A DNA stretch of 64,000 bases, from NCBI GenBank assembly GCA_030710605.1, contig CP092865.1, forward strand, positions 141,443,282 to 141,507,281, in the 5' to 3' direction. The DNA is from Cordylochernes scorpioides. Its lineage: Eukaryota; Arthropoda; Arachnida; Pseudoscorpiones; Chernetidae. Both the position numbers and the translations under genes were made by a program. Shown here piece by piece: positions 20,996-35,312 of this stretch. How positions within the stretch are numbered: position 1 is the stretch's first letter; each line of letters begins with the position of its first letter. The notes under the pieces were generated by a model. It was not told the origin of the DNA, searched no databases, and was given only the letters and a program-made list of their open reading frames with translations.

Positions 20996-21775
20996 TGAAT
21001 ATATAAAAGTTTTAGATAAGATTATTGGTGAGGGTACCAGTGCTAAGACAACCAACCAGAAAAGTACACCATAGATTGCATAGCGCGTTCAAATGGGTCG
21101 CTGCGTAAGTCGATTTCTCGAGCAGCCCGCGCCGTCGAATCGCCAAACCATTTGCCCTCTGTCCTTGGGTTACAGACACAGCGTCAGGGGCGATCACATA
21201 CGCAGGGAAGGTCGCGAAACCGATCTTAAAAAGCGGGGCATGCCAGAGTTACGTCTAAGAGCGGCCGCCAATGACCGGTGTTAACCATGAGGTGAGGAGT
21301 CCGAGTCACTCAGGTGATCGGAATCCTCCGCGCGGACGCGTGGCTTAAGTCTATCAGAGGCCTTTAGGAACTCCAGGCAGGCTCGCTAAGTGCTCCTGTT
21401 GAAAATAAAGTCTTTGAGTGACCGCGGGGTGTACCCTAATTCTTCTGCACAGGTGGAAAGAAAGGGGAATCTAAGTGCATCAAGGCTGCTGCACTCAAGC
21501 ACGATGTGAGACAGAGTTTCTTCCCTGTCAGCGTCGCAGTAAGGGCAGGAAGGATCGTCAATGACGCCTATCCTGTGAGCGAAACTGTCCGTCCACGTGT
21601 GTCCCGATAGCAGGCCAACCACAATGTGCTCGCTAGGGACGATGTACGCATACCTTTTGTCTAAAAGACTCATTGGAGTAAGGCCAAAGCGGGTGTGGAT
21701 AGAAGGAGCTAGAGAGAGGAATCTGCTTTCCCATCTGCTTTCACCCGCCCGGCCATAGAATGCCGATTTTACAAA
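20996..21775 (-). mobile_element. LINE remnant, copy A, proximal part
   Basis: It matches 48025-48800 and carries the C-terminal zinc-finger part of a non-LTR retrotransposon. It ends abruptly at TTTTACAAAC, where satellite begins; the RNase H part present in copy B is missing here. Confidence 0.75.
21386..21673 (-). pseudogene. LINE ORF2 C-terminus, copy A
   Basis: The 95-codon open segment (stop at 21386) contains LLSGHTWTDSFAHRIG and a Cys/His cluster, CPYC-x8-LSH-x4-C, the zinc-binding end common downstream of RNase H in jockey-like non-LTR elements. It is nearly identical to 48415-48702. It is a fragment and has no promoter of its own. Confidence 0.75.
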
Positions 21776-23290
21776 CTAAAGGTTGCATCGCCATCGTTAG
21801 TAATCAATTGATAGTAGAAGCTGAATAGTTGAATGTATATAAAACCTTTATATAAAAAGTTTTTGAATAACTAAAAATTGCATTGTCTTCGTTAGTAATC
21901 AATTGATAGTAGAAGCTAAAATAGTTAAATGTATATAAAACCTTTAGATCATAGCTTTAATATCACTAAAAGTTGCATTGCCATCGTGAGTAATCAATTG
22001 ATAGTAGAAGCAGAAATAGTTGAATGTATATAAACCTTTATATAAAAAGCTTTAATATCACTAAAAAGTGCCTTGTCATCTTGAGTAATCAATTGATAGT
22101 AGAAGCTGAAATAGTTAAATGTGTATAAAACCTTTATATAAAAAGCTTTAATATCACTAAAAATTACATTGTATTCGTGAGTAATCAATTGATAGTAGAA
22201 GCTGAAATATTTGAAAGTGTATAATACCTTTAGATCAAAGCTTTATTTTCACTAAAGGTTGCATTACCATCGTGAGTAATCAATTGATAGTAGAAGCTGA
22301 AATAGTTAAATGTATATAAAACCTTTATATAAAAAGCTTTATTATCAGTAAAAATTACATTGTCATCGTTAGTAATCAATTGATAGTAGAAGCTGAAATA
22401 GTTGAATGTGTATAAAACATTTAGATCAAAGCTTCAATATCACTAAAAGTTGCTTTGCCATCGTGAGTAATTAATTGATAGTAGAAGCTGAAATAGTTGA
22501 ATGTATTCAAAACCTTTAGATCAAAGGTTTAATATCACTAAAAGTTGAATAGCCATCGTGAGTAATCAATTGATAGTAGAAGCTGAAATAGTTAAATGTA
22601 TACAAAACCTTTAGATCAAAGCTTTAATATCACTAAAAGTTGCATTGCCATCGTGAGTAATCAATGGATAGTAGAAGCTGAAATAGTTAAATGTATATAA
22701 AACCTTCATATAAAAAGCTTTAATATCACTAGAAATTGCATTGCCATCGTGAGTAATCAATTGATTGTAGAAGCTGAAATAGTTAAATGTGTATAAAACC
22801 TTTATATAAAAAGCTTTAATATCACTAAAAATTACATTGTATTCATGAGTAATCAATTGATAGTAGAAGCTGAAATATTTGAAAGTGTATAATACCTTTA
22901 GATCAAAGCTTTATTATCACTAAAAGTTGCATTGCCATCGTGAGTACTCAATTGATAGTAGAAGATGAAATAGTTAAATGTATATAAAACCTTTATATAA
23001 AAAGCTTTAATATCGCTAAAATTTGCATTGTAATCGTGAGTAATCAATTGATAGTAGAAGCTGAAATAGTTAAATGTATATAAAACCTTTATATAAAAAG
23101 CTTTAATATCACTAAAAATTGCATTGTCATCGTGAGTAATCAATTGATAGTAGAAGCTGAAATAGTTAAATGCATATAAAACCTTTATATAAAAAGCTTT
23201 GATATCATTAATATTTGGTTTGTCATTGTGAGTAATCAATTGATAGTAGTTGAAATAGTTAAATGTTTATAAAACCTTTAGATCAAAGCT
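21776..23290 (+). repeat. Satellite, direct monomers, block 2
   Basis: About 16 head-to-tail 95/96-bp monomers of both types. They start within a monomer right at the LINE junction (TAAAGGTTGCATCGCC) and end in the AAAGCTTTATTACAGAG transition to retroelement tail. Confidence 0.92.
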
Positions 23291-23764
23291 TTATTACAGA
23301 GAGAATTGTATTGATTTTGATCATGTGCCCGTACCACAAAATATTGGAGGAAAATTTTCCAAACTTTAAGATTGTGAAAAAATTTTGTTCTCTTGCTCTT
23401 TTCTTCTATTGAACTCCTCTTCAACAGCGGGGGGAGTATGTTACGACTACTAAAGTAGTCAACTTTATTTTATGCAAATATATTCAACTTAAAAACTAAG
23501 AGAAAAAGGATGTAAATTTCCTTTAGTGTGTAATTTGGAATGTAAATTTCTTTGTTGTATAAATTGTTATGTAAATTTCTTTAATGTATAAATTGAGCGT
23601 ATTTTCAATAAAAATTAGTTCTGGATAAGATTTTGGACGTTTGGTAGTCGTTCTTAAAGCCTCTTCCTTAGGTGTTGCGGAGCTGGTCGGGTAGCTGGAC
23701 TAAAACACTAGGTCGTCTCTCGGGGTAAAGAGAGACACCAATCTATATTGAGAAGAAGACCTCA
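23291..23764 (+). repeat. BEL-type tail + 326-bp LTR, macro-unit copy 1
   Basis: 148 bp of retroelement 3' end (TTATTACAGAGAGAATTG ... GCGGGGGGAGTA, the purine-rich primer tract) precede an LTR, TGTTACGAC...GACCTCA (23439-23764). Both flanks are the same in every copy, so one insertion has been amplified with the satellite. Confidence 0.85.
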
Positions 23765-26700
23765 ATACCACCTAAATACTATTTTTATTTTAAATGATAT
23801 TAAAGATTTTGATTTAGAGTTTTACTACATTCAACTATTTCAGCTTCTACTGTTGTTTACTCACGTTGATAATGCAATTTTTAGTGATAATAAAGCTTTG
23901 ATCTAAAGGTTTTATACACATTTAACTATTTCAGCTTCTACTATCAATTGATTACTCACGATGACAATGCAATTTTTTATTGATATTAAACTTTTTATAT
24001 AAAGGTTTTATATACATTTAACTATTTCAGCTTCTACTATCAATTGATTACTCACGATGACAATGCAATTTTTAGTGTTATTAAAGCTTTTTATATAAAG
24101 GTTTTATATATATTTAACTATTTCAGCTTCTATAATCAATTGATTCTCACGATGGCAATGCAACTTTTAGTGATAATAAAGCTTTGATCTAAGGATTTGA
24201 TACACATTCAACTATTTCAGTTTCTACTATCAATTGATTACTCACGAATACAATGTACATAGCAGAAGCTGAAATCGTTAAATGTGTATAAAACCTTTAG
24301 ATCAAAACTTTAATATCACTGAAGGTTGCATTGCCATCGTGAGTAATCAATTGATAGTAGAAGCTGAAATAGTTGAATGTATACAAAACCTTTAGATTAA
24401 AGCTTTAATATCACTGAAAGTTGCATTGCCATCGTGAGTAATCAATTGATATTAGAAGTTGAAATAGTTGAATGTGTATAAAACATTTAGATCAAAGCTT
24501 TAATATCACTAAAAGTTGCTATGCCATCATGAATAAGCAATTGATAGTAGAAGCTGAAATAGTTGAATGTATATCAAACCTTTATATAAAAAATTTTAAT
24601 ATCACTAAAAGGTGCATTGCCATCCTGAGTAATCAATTGATAGTAGAAGTAGAAATAGTTGAATGTATATAAAACCTTTATATAAAAAGCTTTAATATCA
24701 CTAAAAATTGCCTTGTCATCTTGAGTAATCAATTGATAGTAGAAGCTGAAATAGTTAAATGTGTATAAAACCTTTATATAAAAAGCTTTAATATCACTAA
24801 AAATTACATTGTATTCGTGAGTAATCAATTGATAGTAGAAGCTGAAATATTTGAAGTGTATAATACCTTTATATCAAAGCTTTATTTTCACTAAAGGTTG
24901 CATTACCATCGTGAGTAATCAATTGATAGTAGAAGCTGAAATAGTTAAATGTATATAAAACCTTTATATAAAACTTTATTATCAGTAAAAAATACATTGT
25001 CATCGTTAGTAATCAATTGATAGTAGAAGCTGAAATAGTTGAATGTGTATAAAACATTTAGATCAAAGCTTCAATATCACTAAAAGTTGCTTTGCCATCG
25101 TGAGTAATCAATTGATAGTAGAAGCTGAAATAGTTAAATGTATACAAAACCTTTAGATCAAAGCTTTAATATCACTAAAAGTTGCATTGCCATCGTGAGT
25201 AATCAATGGATAGTAGAAGCTGAAATAGTTAAATGTATATAAAACCTTCATATAAAAGCTTTAATATCACTAGAAATTGCATTGCCATCGTGAGTAATCA
25301 ATTGATTGTAGAAGCTGAAATAGTTAAATGTACATAAAACCTTTAGATCAAAGCTTTAATATCACTAAAAGTTGCATTGCCATCGTGAGTAATCAAATGA
25401 TAGTAGAAGCTGAAATAGTTGAATGTATATAAAACCTTTATATAAAAAGCTTTAATATCACTAAAAGGTGCATTGTCATCCTGAGTAATCAATTGATAGT
25501 AGAAGCAGAAATAGTTGAATGTATATAAAACCTTTATATAAAAAGCTTTAATATCACTAAAAATTGCCTTGTCATCTTGAGTAATCAATTGATAGTAGAA
25601 GCTGAAATAGTTAAATGTGTATAAAACCTTTATATAAAAAGCTTTAATATCACTAAAAATTACATTGTATTCGTGAGTAATCAATTGATAGTAGAAGCTG
25701 AAATATTTGAAAGTGTATAATACCTTTAGATCAAAGCTTTATTTTCACTAAAGGTTGCATTACCATCGTGAGTAATCAATTGATAGTAGAAGCTGAAATA
25801 GTTAAATGTATATAAAACCTTTATATAAAAAACTTTATTATCAGTAAAAATTACATTGTCATCGTTAGTAATCAATTGATAGTAGAAGCTGAAATAGTTG
25901 AATGTGTATAAAACATTTAGATCAAAGCTTCAATATCACTAAAAGTTGCTTTGCCATCGTGAGTAATTAATTGATAGTAGAAGCTGAAATAGTTGAATGT
26001 ATTCAAAACCTTTAGATCAAAGGTTTAATATCACTAAAAGTTGAATAGCCATCGTGAGTAATCAATTGATAGTAGATGCTGAAATAGTTAAATGTATACA
26101 AAACCTTTAGATCAAAGCTTTAATATCACTAAAAGTTGCATTGCCATCGTGAGTAATCAATGGATAGTAGAAGCTGAAATAGTTAAATGTATATAAAACC
26201 TTCATATAAAAAGCTTTAATATCACTAGAAATTGTATTGCCATCGTGAGTAATCAATTGATTGTAGAAGCTGAAATAGTTAAATGTACATAAAACCTTTA
26301 GATCAAAGCTTTAATATCACTAAAAGTTGCATTGCCATCGTGAGTAATCAAATGATAGTAGAAGCTGAAATAGTTGAATGTATATAAAACCTTTATATAA
26401 AAAGCTTTAATATCACTAAAAGGTGCATTGTCATCCTGAGTAATCAATTGATAGTAGAAGCTGAAATAGTTGATTGTGTATAAAACCTTTAGATCAAAGC
26501 TTTATTATCACTAAAAGTTGCATTGCCATCGTGAGTACTCAATTGATAGTAGAAGCTGAAATAGTTAAATGTATATAAGCCTTTATATAAAAAGCTTTAA
26601 TATCACTAAAATTTGCATTGTAATCGTGAGTAGTCAATTGATAATGGAGAGCTGAAATAGTTAAATGTATATAAAACCTTTATATAAAAAGCTTTAATAT

Positions 26701-26881
26701 CACTAAAAATTGCATTGTCATCGTGAGTAATCAATTGATAGTAGAAGCTGAAATAGTTAAATGTATATAAAACCTTTATATAAAAAGCTTTGATATCATT
26801 AAAATTTGGTTTGTCATTGTGAGTAATCAATTGATAGTAGTTGAAATAGTTAAATGTTTATAAAACCTTTAGATCAAAGCT
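23765..26881. repeat. Satellite, inverted then direct monomers
   Basis: Inverted monomers (23765 to about 24250) follow ATACCACCTAAATAC. The junction CGAATACAATGTACATAGCAG near 24246-24266 switches to about 27 direct monomers up to 26881. Confidence 0.9.
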
Positions 26882-27356
26882 TTATTACAGAGAGAATTGT
26901 ATTGATTTTGATCATGTGCCCCGTACCACAAAATTCTGGAGGAAAATTTTCCAAACTTTAAGATTGTGAAAAAATTTTGTTCTTTTGCTCTTTTCTTCTA
27001 TTGAACTCCTCTTCAACAGCGGGGGGAGTATGTTACGACTACTAAAGTAGTCAACTTTATTTTATGCAAATATATTCAACTTAAAAACTAAGAGAAAAAG
27101 GATGTAAATTTCCTTTAGTGTGTAATTTGGAATGTAAATTTCTTTGTTGTATAAATTGTTATGTAAATTTCTTTAATGTATAAATTGAGCGTATTTTCAA
27201 TAAAAATTAGTTCTGGATAAGATTTTGGACGTTTGGTAGTCGTTCTTAAAGCCTCTTCCTTAGGTGTTGCGGAGCTGGTCGGGTAGCTGGACTAAAACAC
27301 TAGGTCGTCTCTCGGGGTAAAGAGAGACACCAATCTATATTGAGAAGAAGACCTCA
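26882..27356 (+). repeat. BEL-type tail + LTR, macro-unit copy 2
   Basis: Same arrangement as 23291-23764, with the LTR at 27031-27356. It is 3,592 bp from copy 1 and nearly identical to it. Confidence 0.85.
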
Positions 27357-30300
27357 ATACCACCTAAATACTATTTTTATTTTAAATGATATTAAAGATT
27401 TTGATTTAGAGTTTTACTACATTCAACTATTTCAGCTTCTACTGTTGTTTACTCACGTTGATAATGCAATTTTTAGTGATAATAAAGCTTTGATCTGAAG
27501 GTTTTATACACATTTAACTATTTCAGCTTCTACTATCAATTGATTACTCACGATGACAATGCAATTTTTTATTGATATTAAACTTTTTATATAAAGGTTT
27601 TATATACATTTAACTATTTCAGCTTCTACTATCAATTGATTACTCACGATGACAATGCAATTTTTAGTGTTATTAAAGCTTTTTATATAAAGGTTTTATA
27701 TACATTTAACTATTTCAGCTTCTATAATTAATTGATTCTCACGATGGCAATGCAACTTTTAGTGATGATAAAGCTTTGATCTAAGGATTTGATACACATT
27801 CAACTATTTCAGTTTCTACTATCAATTGATTACTCACGAATACAATGTACATAGCAGAAGCTGAAATCGTTAAATGTGTATAAAACCTTTAGATCAAAAC
27901 TTTAATATCACTAAAAGTTGCATTGCCATCGTGAGTAATCAATTGATAGTAGAAGCTGAAATAGTTGAATGTATACAAAACCTTTAGATTAAAGCTTTAA
28001 TATCACTGAAAGTTGCATTGCCATCGTGAGTAATCAATTGATATTAGAAGTTGAAATAGTTGAATGTGTATAAAACATTTAGATCAAAGCTTTAATATCA
28101 CTAAAAGTTGCTATGCCATCATGAATAAGCAATTGATAGTAGAAGCTGAAATAGTTGAATGTATATCAAACCTTTATATAAAAAATTTTAATATCACTAA
28201 AAATTGCATTGTCATCGTTAGTAATCAATTGATAGTAGAAATTGAAATAGTTAAATGTGTATAAAACCTTTATGTAAATAGCTTTAATATCACTAAAAAT
28301 TACATTATCATCGTGAGTAATCAATTGATAGTAGAAGCTGAAATTGTTTAATGTGTATAAAACCTTTAGATCAAAGCTTTAATATCACTAAAAGTTGCAT
28401 TGCCATCGTGAGTATTCAATTGATAGTAGAAGCTGAAATAGTTAAATGTACATAAAACCTTTAGATCAAAGCTTTAATATCACTAAAAGTTGCATTGCCA
28501 TCGTGAGTAATCAAATGATAGTAGAAGCTGAAATAGTTGAATGTATATAAAACCTTTATATAAAAAGCTTCAATATCACTAAAAGGTGCATTGTCATCCT
28601 GAGTAATCAATTGATAGTAGAAGCAGAAATAGTTGAATGTATATAAAACCTTTATATAAAAAGCTTTAATATCACTAAAAATTGCCTTGTCATCTTGAGT
28701 AATCAATTGATAGTAGAAGCTGAAATAGTTAAATGTGTATAAAACCTTTATATAAAAAGCTTTAATATCACTAAAAGGTTCATTGTCATCCTGAGTAATC
28801 AATTGATAGTAGAAGCAGAAATAGTTGAATGTATATAAAACCTTTATATAAAAAGCTTTAATATCACTAAAAATTGCCTTGTCATCTTGAGTAATCAATT
28901 GATAGTAGAAGCTGAAATAGTTAAATGTGTATAAAACCTTTATATAAAAAGCTTTAATATCACTAAAAATTACATTGTATTCGTGAGTAATCAATTGATA
29001 GTAGAAGCTGAAATATTTGAAAGTGTATAATACCTTTATATCAAAGCTTTATTTTCACTAAAGGTTGCATTACCATCGTGAGTAATCAATTGATAGTAGA
29101 AGCTGAAATAGTTAAATGTATATAAAACCTTTATATAAAAAGCTTTATTATCAGTAAAAATTACATTGTCATCGTTAGTAATCAATTGATAGTAGAAGCT
29201 GAAATAGTTGAATGTGTATAAAACATTTAGATCAAAGCTTCAATATCACTAAAAGTTGCTTTGCCATCGTGAGTAATTAATTGATAGTAGAAGCTGAAAT
29301 AGTTGAATGTATTCAAAACCTTTAGATCAAAGGTTTAATATCACTAAAAGTTGAATAGCCATCGTGAGTAATCAATTGATAGTAGAAGCTGAAATAGTTA
29401 AATGTAATCAAAACCTTTAGATCAAAGCTTTAATATCACTAAAAGTTGCATTGCCATCGTGAGTAATCAATGGATAGTAGAAGCTGAAATAGTTAAATGT
29501 ATATAAAACCTTCATATAAAAAGCTTTAATATCACTAGAAATTGCATTGCCATCGTGAGTAATCAATTGATTCGAGAAGCTGAAATAGTTAAATGTACAT
29601 AAAACCTTTAGATCAAAGCTTTAATATCACTAAAAGTTGCATTGCCATCGTGAGTAATCAAATGATAGTAGAAGCTGAAATAGTTGAATGTATATAAAAC
29701 CTTTATATAAAAAGCTTTAATATCACTAAAAGGTGCATTGTCATCCTGAGTAATCAATTGATAGTAGAAGCAGAAATAGTTGAATGTATATAAAACCTTT
29801 ATATAAAAAGCTTTAATATCACTAAAAATTGCCTTGTCATCTTGAGTAATCAATTGATAGTAGAAGCTGAAATAGTTAAATGTGTATAAAACCTTTATAT
29901 AAAAAGCTTTAATATCACTAAAAATTACATTGTATTCGTGAGTAATCAATTGATAGTAGAAGCTGAAATATTTGAAAGTGTATAATACCTTTAGATCAGA
30001 ACTTTATTTTCACTAAAGGTTGCATTACCATCGTGAGTAATCAATTGATAGTAGAAGCTGAAATAGTTAAATGTATATAAAACCTTTATATAAAAAGCTT
30101 TATTATCAGTAAAAATTACATTGTCATCGTTAGTAATCAATTGATAGTAGAAGCTGAAATAGTTGAATGTGTATAAAACATTTAGATCAAAGCTTCAATA
30201 TCACTAAAAGTTGCTTTGCCATCGTGAGTAATTAATTGATAGTAGAAGCTGAAATAGTTGAATGTATGTAAAACCTTTAGATCAAAGGTTTAATATCACT

Positions 30301-31146
30301 AAAAGTTGAATAGCCATCGTGAGTAATCAATTGATAGTAGAAGCTGAAATAGTTAAATGTATACAAAACCTTTAGATCAAAGCTTTAATATCACTAAAAG
30401 TTGCATTGCCATCGTGAGTAATCAATGGATAGTAGAAGCTGAAATAGTTAAATGTATATAAAACCTTCATATAAAAAGCTTTAATATCACTAGAAATTGT
30501 ATTGCCATCGTGAGTAATCAATTGATTGTAGAAGCTGAAATAGTTAAATGTACATAAAACCTTTAGATCAAAGCTTTAATATCACTAAAAGTTGCATTGC
30601 CATCGTGAGTAATCAAATGATAGTAGAAGCTGAAATAGTTGAATGTATATAAAACCTTTATATAAAAAGCTTTAATATCACTAAAAGGTGCATTGTCATC
30701 CTGAGTAATCAATTGATAGTAGAAGCTGAAATAGTTGATTGTGTATAAAACCTTTAGATCAAAGCTTTATTATCACTAAAAGTTGCATTGCCATCGTGAG
30801 TACTCAATTGATAGTAGAAGCTGAAATAGTTAAATGTATATAAACCTTTATATAAAAAGCTTTAATATCACTAAAATTTGCATTGTAATCGTGAGTAGTC
30901 AATTGATAATGGAGAGCTGAAATAGTTAAATGTATATAAAACCTTTATATAAAAAGCTTTAATATCACTAAAAATTGCATTGTCATCGTGAGTAATCAAT
31001 TGATAGTAGAAGCTGAAATAGTTAAATGTATATAAAACCTTTATATAAAAAGCTTTGATATCATTAAAATTTGGTTTGTCATTGTGAGTAATCAATTGAT
31101 AGTAGTTGAAATAGTTAAATGTTTATAAAACCTTTAGATCAAAGCT
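27357..31146. repeat. Satellite, inverted then direct monomers
   Basis: Same order as 23765-26881: inverted block, CGAATACAATGTACATAGCAG junction near 27838-27858, then direct monomers. It is about 673 bp longer than the previous block, that is seven monomers. Confidence 0.9.
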
Positions 31147-31621
31147 TTATTACAGAGAGAATTGTATTGATTTTGATCATGTGCCCCGTACCACAAAATT
31201 CTGGAGGAAAATTTTCCAAACTTTAAGATTGTGAAAAAATTTTGTTCTTTTGCTCTTTTCTTCTATTGAACTCCTCTTCAACAGCGGGGGGAGTATGTTA
31301 CGACTACTAAAGTAGTCAACTTTATTTTATGCAAATATATTCAACTTAAAAACTAAGAGAAAAAGGATGTAAATTTCCTTTAGTGTGTAATTTGGAATGT
31401 AAATTTCTTTGTTGTATAAATTGTTATGTAAATTTCTTTAATGTATAAATTGAGCGTATTTTCAATAAAAATTAGTTCTGGATAAGATTTTGGACGTTTG
31501 GTAGTCGTTCTTAAAGCCTCTTCCTTAGGTGTTGCGGAGCTGGTCGGGTAGCTGGACTAAAACACTAGGTCGTCTCTCGGGGTAAAGAGAGACACCAATC
31601 TATATTGAGAAGAAGACCTCA
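31147..31621 (+). repeat. BEL-type tail + LTR, macro-unit copy 3
   Basis: LTR at 31296-31621, 326 bp, with the same tail on its left. It lies 4,265 bp from copy 2. Confidence 0.85.
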
Positions 31622-34600
31622 ATACCACCTAAATACTATTTTTATTTTAAATGATATTAAAGATTTTGATTTAGAGTTTTACTACATTCAACTATTTCAG
31701 CTTCTACTGTTGTTTACTCACGTTGATAATGCAATTTTTAGTGATAATAAAGCTTTGATCTAAAGGTTTTATACACATTTAACTATTTCAGCTTCTACTA
31801 TCAATTGATTACTCACGATGACAATGCAATTTTTTATTGATATTAAACTTTTTATATAAAGGTTTTATATACATTTAACTATTTCAGCTTCTACTATCAA
31901 TTGATTACTCACGATGACAATGCAATTTTTAGTGTTATTAAAGCTTTTTATATAAAGGTTTTATATACATTTAACTATTTCAGCTTCTATAATTAATTGA
32001 TTCTCACGATGGCAATGCAACTTTTAGTGATAATAAAGCTTTGATCTAAGGATTTGATACACATTCAACTATTTCAGTTTCTACTATCAATTGATTACTC
32101 ACGAATACAATGTACATAGCAGAAGCTGAAATCGTTAAATGTGTATAAAACCTTTAGATCAAAACTTTAATATCACTAAAAGTTGCATTGCCATCGTGAG
32201 TAATCAATTGATAGTAGAAGCTGAAATAATTGAATGTATACAAAACCTTTAGATTAAAGCTTTAATATCACTGAAAGTTGCATTGCCATCGTGAGTAATC
32301 AATTGATATTAGAAGTTGAAATAGTTGAATGTGTATAAAACATTTAGATCAAAGCTTTAATATCACTAAAAGTTGCTATGCCATCATGAATAAGCAATTG
32401 ATAGTAGAAGCTGAAATAGTTGAATGTATATCAAACCTTTATATAAAAAATTTTAATATCACTAAAAATTGCATTGTCATCGTTAGTAATCAATTGATGG
32501 TAGAAACTGAAATAGTTAAATGTGTATAAAACCTTTATGTAAATAGCTTTAATATCACTAAAAATTACATTATCATCGTGAGTAATCAATTGATAGTAGA
32601 AGCTGAAATTGTTTAATGTGTATAAAACCTTTAGATCAAAGCTTTAATATCACTAAAAGTTGCATTGCCATCGTGAGTATTCAATTGATAGTAGAAGCTG
32701 AAATAGTTAAATGTACATAAAACCTTTAGATCAAAGCTTTAATATCACTAAAAGTTGCATTGCCATCGTGAGTAATCAAATGATAGTAGAAGCTGAAATA
32801 GTTGAATGTATATAAAACCTTTATATAAAAAGCTTTAATATCACTAAAAGGTGCATTGTCATCCTGAGTAATCAATTGATAGTAGAAGCAGAAATAGTTG
32901 AATGTATATAAAACCTTTATATAAAAAGCTTTAATATCACTAAAAATTGCCTTGTCATCTTGAGTAATCAATTGATAGTAGAAGCTGAAATAGTTAAATG
33001 TGTATAAAACCTTTATATAAAAAGCTTTAATATCACTAAAAATTACATTGTATTCGTGAGTAATCAATTGATAGTAGAAGCTGAAATATTTGAAAGTGTA
33101 TAATACCTTTAGATCAAAGCTTTATTTTCACTAAAGGTTGCATTACCATCGTGAGTAATCAATTGATAGTAGAAGCTGAAATAGTTAAATGTATATAAAA
33201 CCTTTATATAAAAAGCTTTATTATCAGTAAAAATTACATTGTCATCGTTAGTAATCAATTGATAGTAGAAGCTGAAATAGTTGAATGTGTATAAAACATT
33301 TAGATCAAAGCTTCAATATCACTAAAAGTTGCTTTGCCATCGTGAGTAATTAATTGATAGTAGAAGCTGAAATAGTTGAATGTATTCAAAACCTTTAGAT
33401 CAAAGGTTTAATATCACTAAAAGTTGAATAGCCATCGTGAGTAATCAATTGATAGTAGAAGCTGAAATAGTTAAATGTATACAAAACCTTTAGATCAAAG
33501 CTTTAATATCACTAAAAGTTGCATTGCCATCGTGAGTAATCAATGGATAGTAGAAGCTGAAATAGTTAAATGTATATAAAACCTTCATATAAAAAGCTTT
33601 AATATCACTAGAAATTGCATTGCCATCGTGAGTAATCAATTGATTGTAGAAGCTGAAATAGTTAAATGTACATAAAACCTTTAGATCAAAGCTTCAATAT
33701 CACTAAAAGTTGCATTGCCATCGTGAGAAATCAAATGATAGTAGAAGCTGAAATAGTTGAATGTATATAAAACCTTTATATAAAAAGCTTTAATATCAGT
33801 AAAAATTGCCTTGTCATCTTGAGTAATCAATTGATAGTAGAAGCTGAAATAGTTAAATGTGTATAAAACCTTTATATAAAAAGCTTTAATATCACTAAAA
33901 ATTACATTGTATTCGTGAGTAATCAATTGATAGTAGAAGCTGAAATATTTGAAAGTGTATAATACCTTTAGATCAAAGCTTTATTTTCACTAAAGGTTGC
34001 ATTACCATCGTGAGTAATCAATTGATAGTAGAAGCTGAAATAGTTAAGTGTATGTAAAACCTTTATATAAAAAGCTTTATTATCAGTAAAAATTACATTG
34101 TCATCGTTAGTAATCAATTGATAGTAGAAGCTGAAATAGTTGAATGTGTATAAAACATTTAGATCAAAGCTTCAATATCACTAAAAGTTGCTTTGCCATC
34201 GTGAGTAATCAATTGATAGTAGATGCTGAAATAGTTGAATGTATTCAAAACCTTTAGATCAAAGCTTTAATATCACTAAAAGTTGCATTGCCATCGTGAG
34301 TAATCAATTGATAGTAGAAGCTGAAATAGTTAAATATATACAAAACCATTAGATCAAAGCTTTAATATCACTAAAAGTTGCATTGCCATCGTGAGTAATC
34401 AATTGATAGTAGAAGCTGAAATAGTTGATTGTGTATAAAACCTTTAGATCAAAGCTTTATTATCACTAAAAGTTGCATTGCCATCGTGAGTACTCAATTG
34501 ATAGTAGAAGCTGAAATAGTTAAATGTATATAAAACCTTTATATAAAAAGCTTTAATATCACTAAATTTTGTATTGTAATCGTGAGTAATCAATTGATAG

Positions 34601-34836
34601 TAGAAGCTGAAATAGTTAAATGTATATAAAACCTTTATATAAAAAGCTTTAATATCACTGAAAATTGCATTGTCAGCGTGAGTAATCAATTGATAGTAGA
34701 AGCTGAAATAGTTAAATGTATATAAAACCTTTATATAAAAAGCTTTAATATCATTAAAATTTGCTTTGTCATCCTGAGTAATCAATTGATAGAAGCTGAA
34801 ATAGTTAAATGTTTATAAAACCTTTAGATCAAAGCT
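31622..34836. repeat. Satellite, inverted then direct monomers
   Basis: Inverted monomers to about 32100, junction near 32103-32123, then direct monomers. Many stretches are base-for-base repeats of 27357-31146. Confidence 0.9.
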
Positions 34837-35312
34837 TTATTACAGAGATAATTGTATTGATTTTGATCACGTGCCCCGTACCACAAAATTCTGGAGGGAA
34901 AATTTTCCAAACTTTTAGATTGTGAAAATATTTTGTTCTCTTGTTCTTTTCTTCTATTGAACTCCTGTTCAACAGCGGGGGGAGTATGTTACGATTACTA
35001 AAGTAGTCAACTTTATTTTATGCAAATTTATTCAACTCAAAAACTAAGAGAAAAAGGATGTAAATTTCCTTTAGTGTGTAATTTGGTATGTAAATTTCTT
35101 TGTTGTATAAATTGTTATGTAAATTTCTTTAATGTATAAATTGAGCGTGTTTTCAATAAAAATTAGTTCTGGATAAGATTTTGGACGTTTGGTAGTCGTT
35201 CTTAAAGCCTCTTCCTTAGGTGTTGCGGAGCTGGTCGGGTAGCTGGACTAAAACACTAGGTCGTCTCTCGGGGTAAAGAGAGACACCAATCTATATTGAG
35301 AAGAAGACCTCA
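34837..35312 (+). repeat. BEL-type tail + LTR, macro-unit copy 4
   Basis: LTR at 34987-35312, 326 bp, 3,691 bp from copy 3. It shows a few substitutions (for example ACGATTACTAAAG) relative to copies 1-3. Confidence 0.85.

Noticed and set aside
28461-28994. A 177-codon repeat protein in the satellite
   Set aside because: The frame stays open because the monomer is 96 bp; the same peptide appears wherever 96-bp monomers run together and breaks at 95-bp monomers. No start context, promoter or unique sequence.
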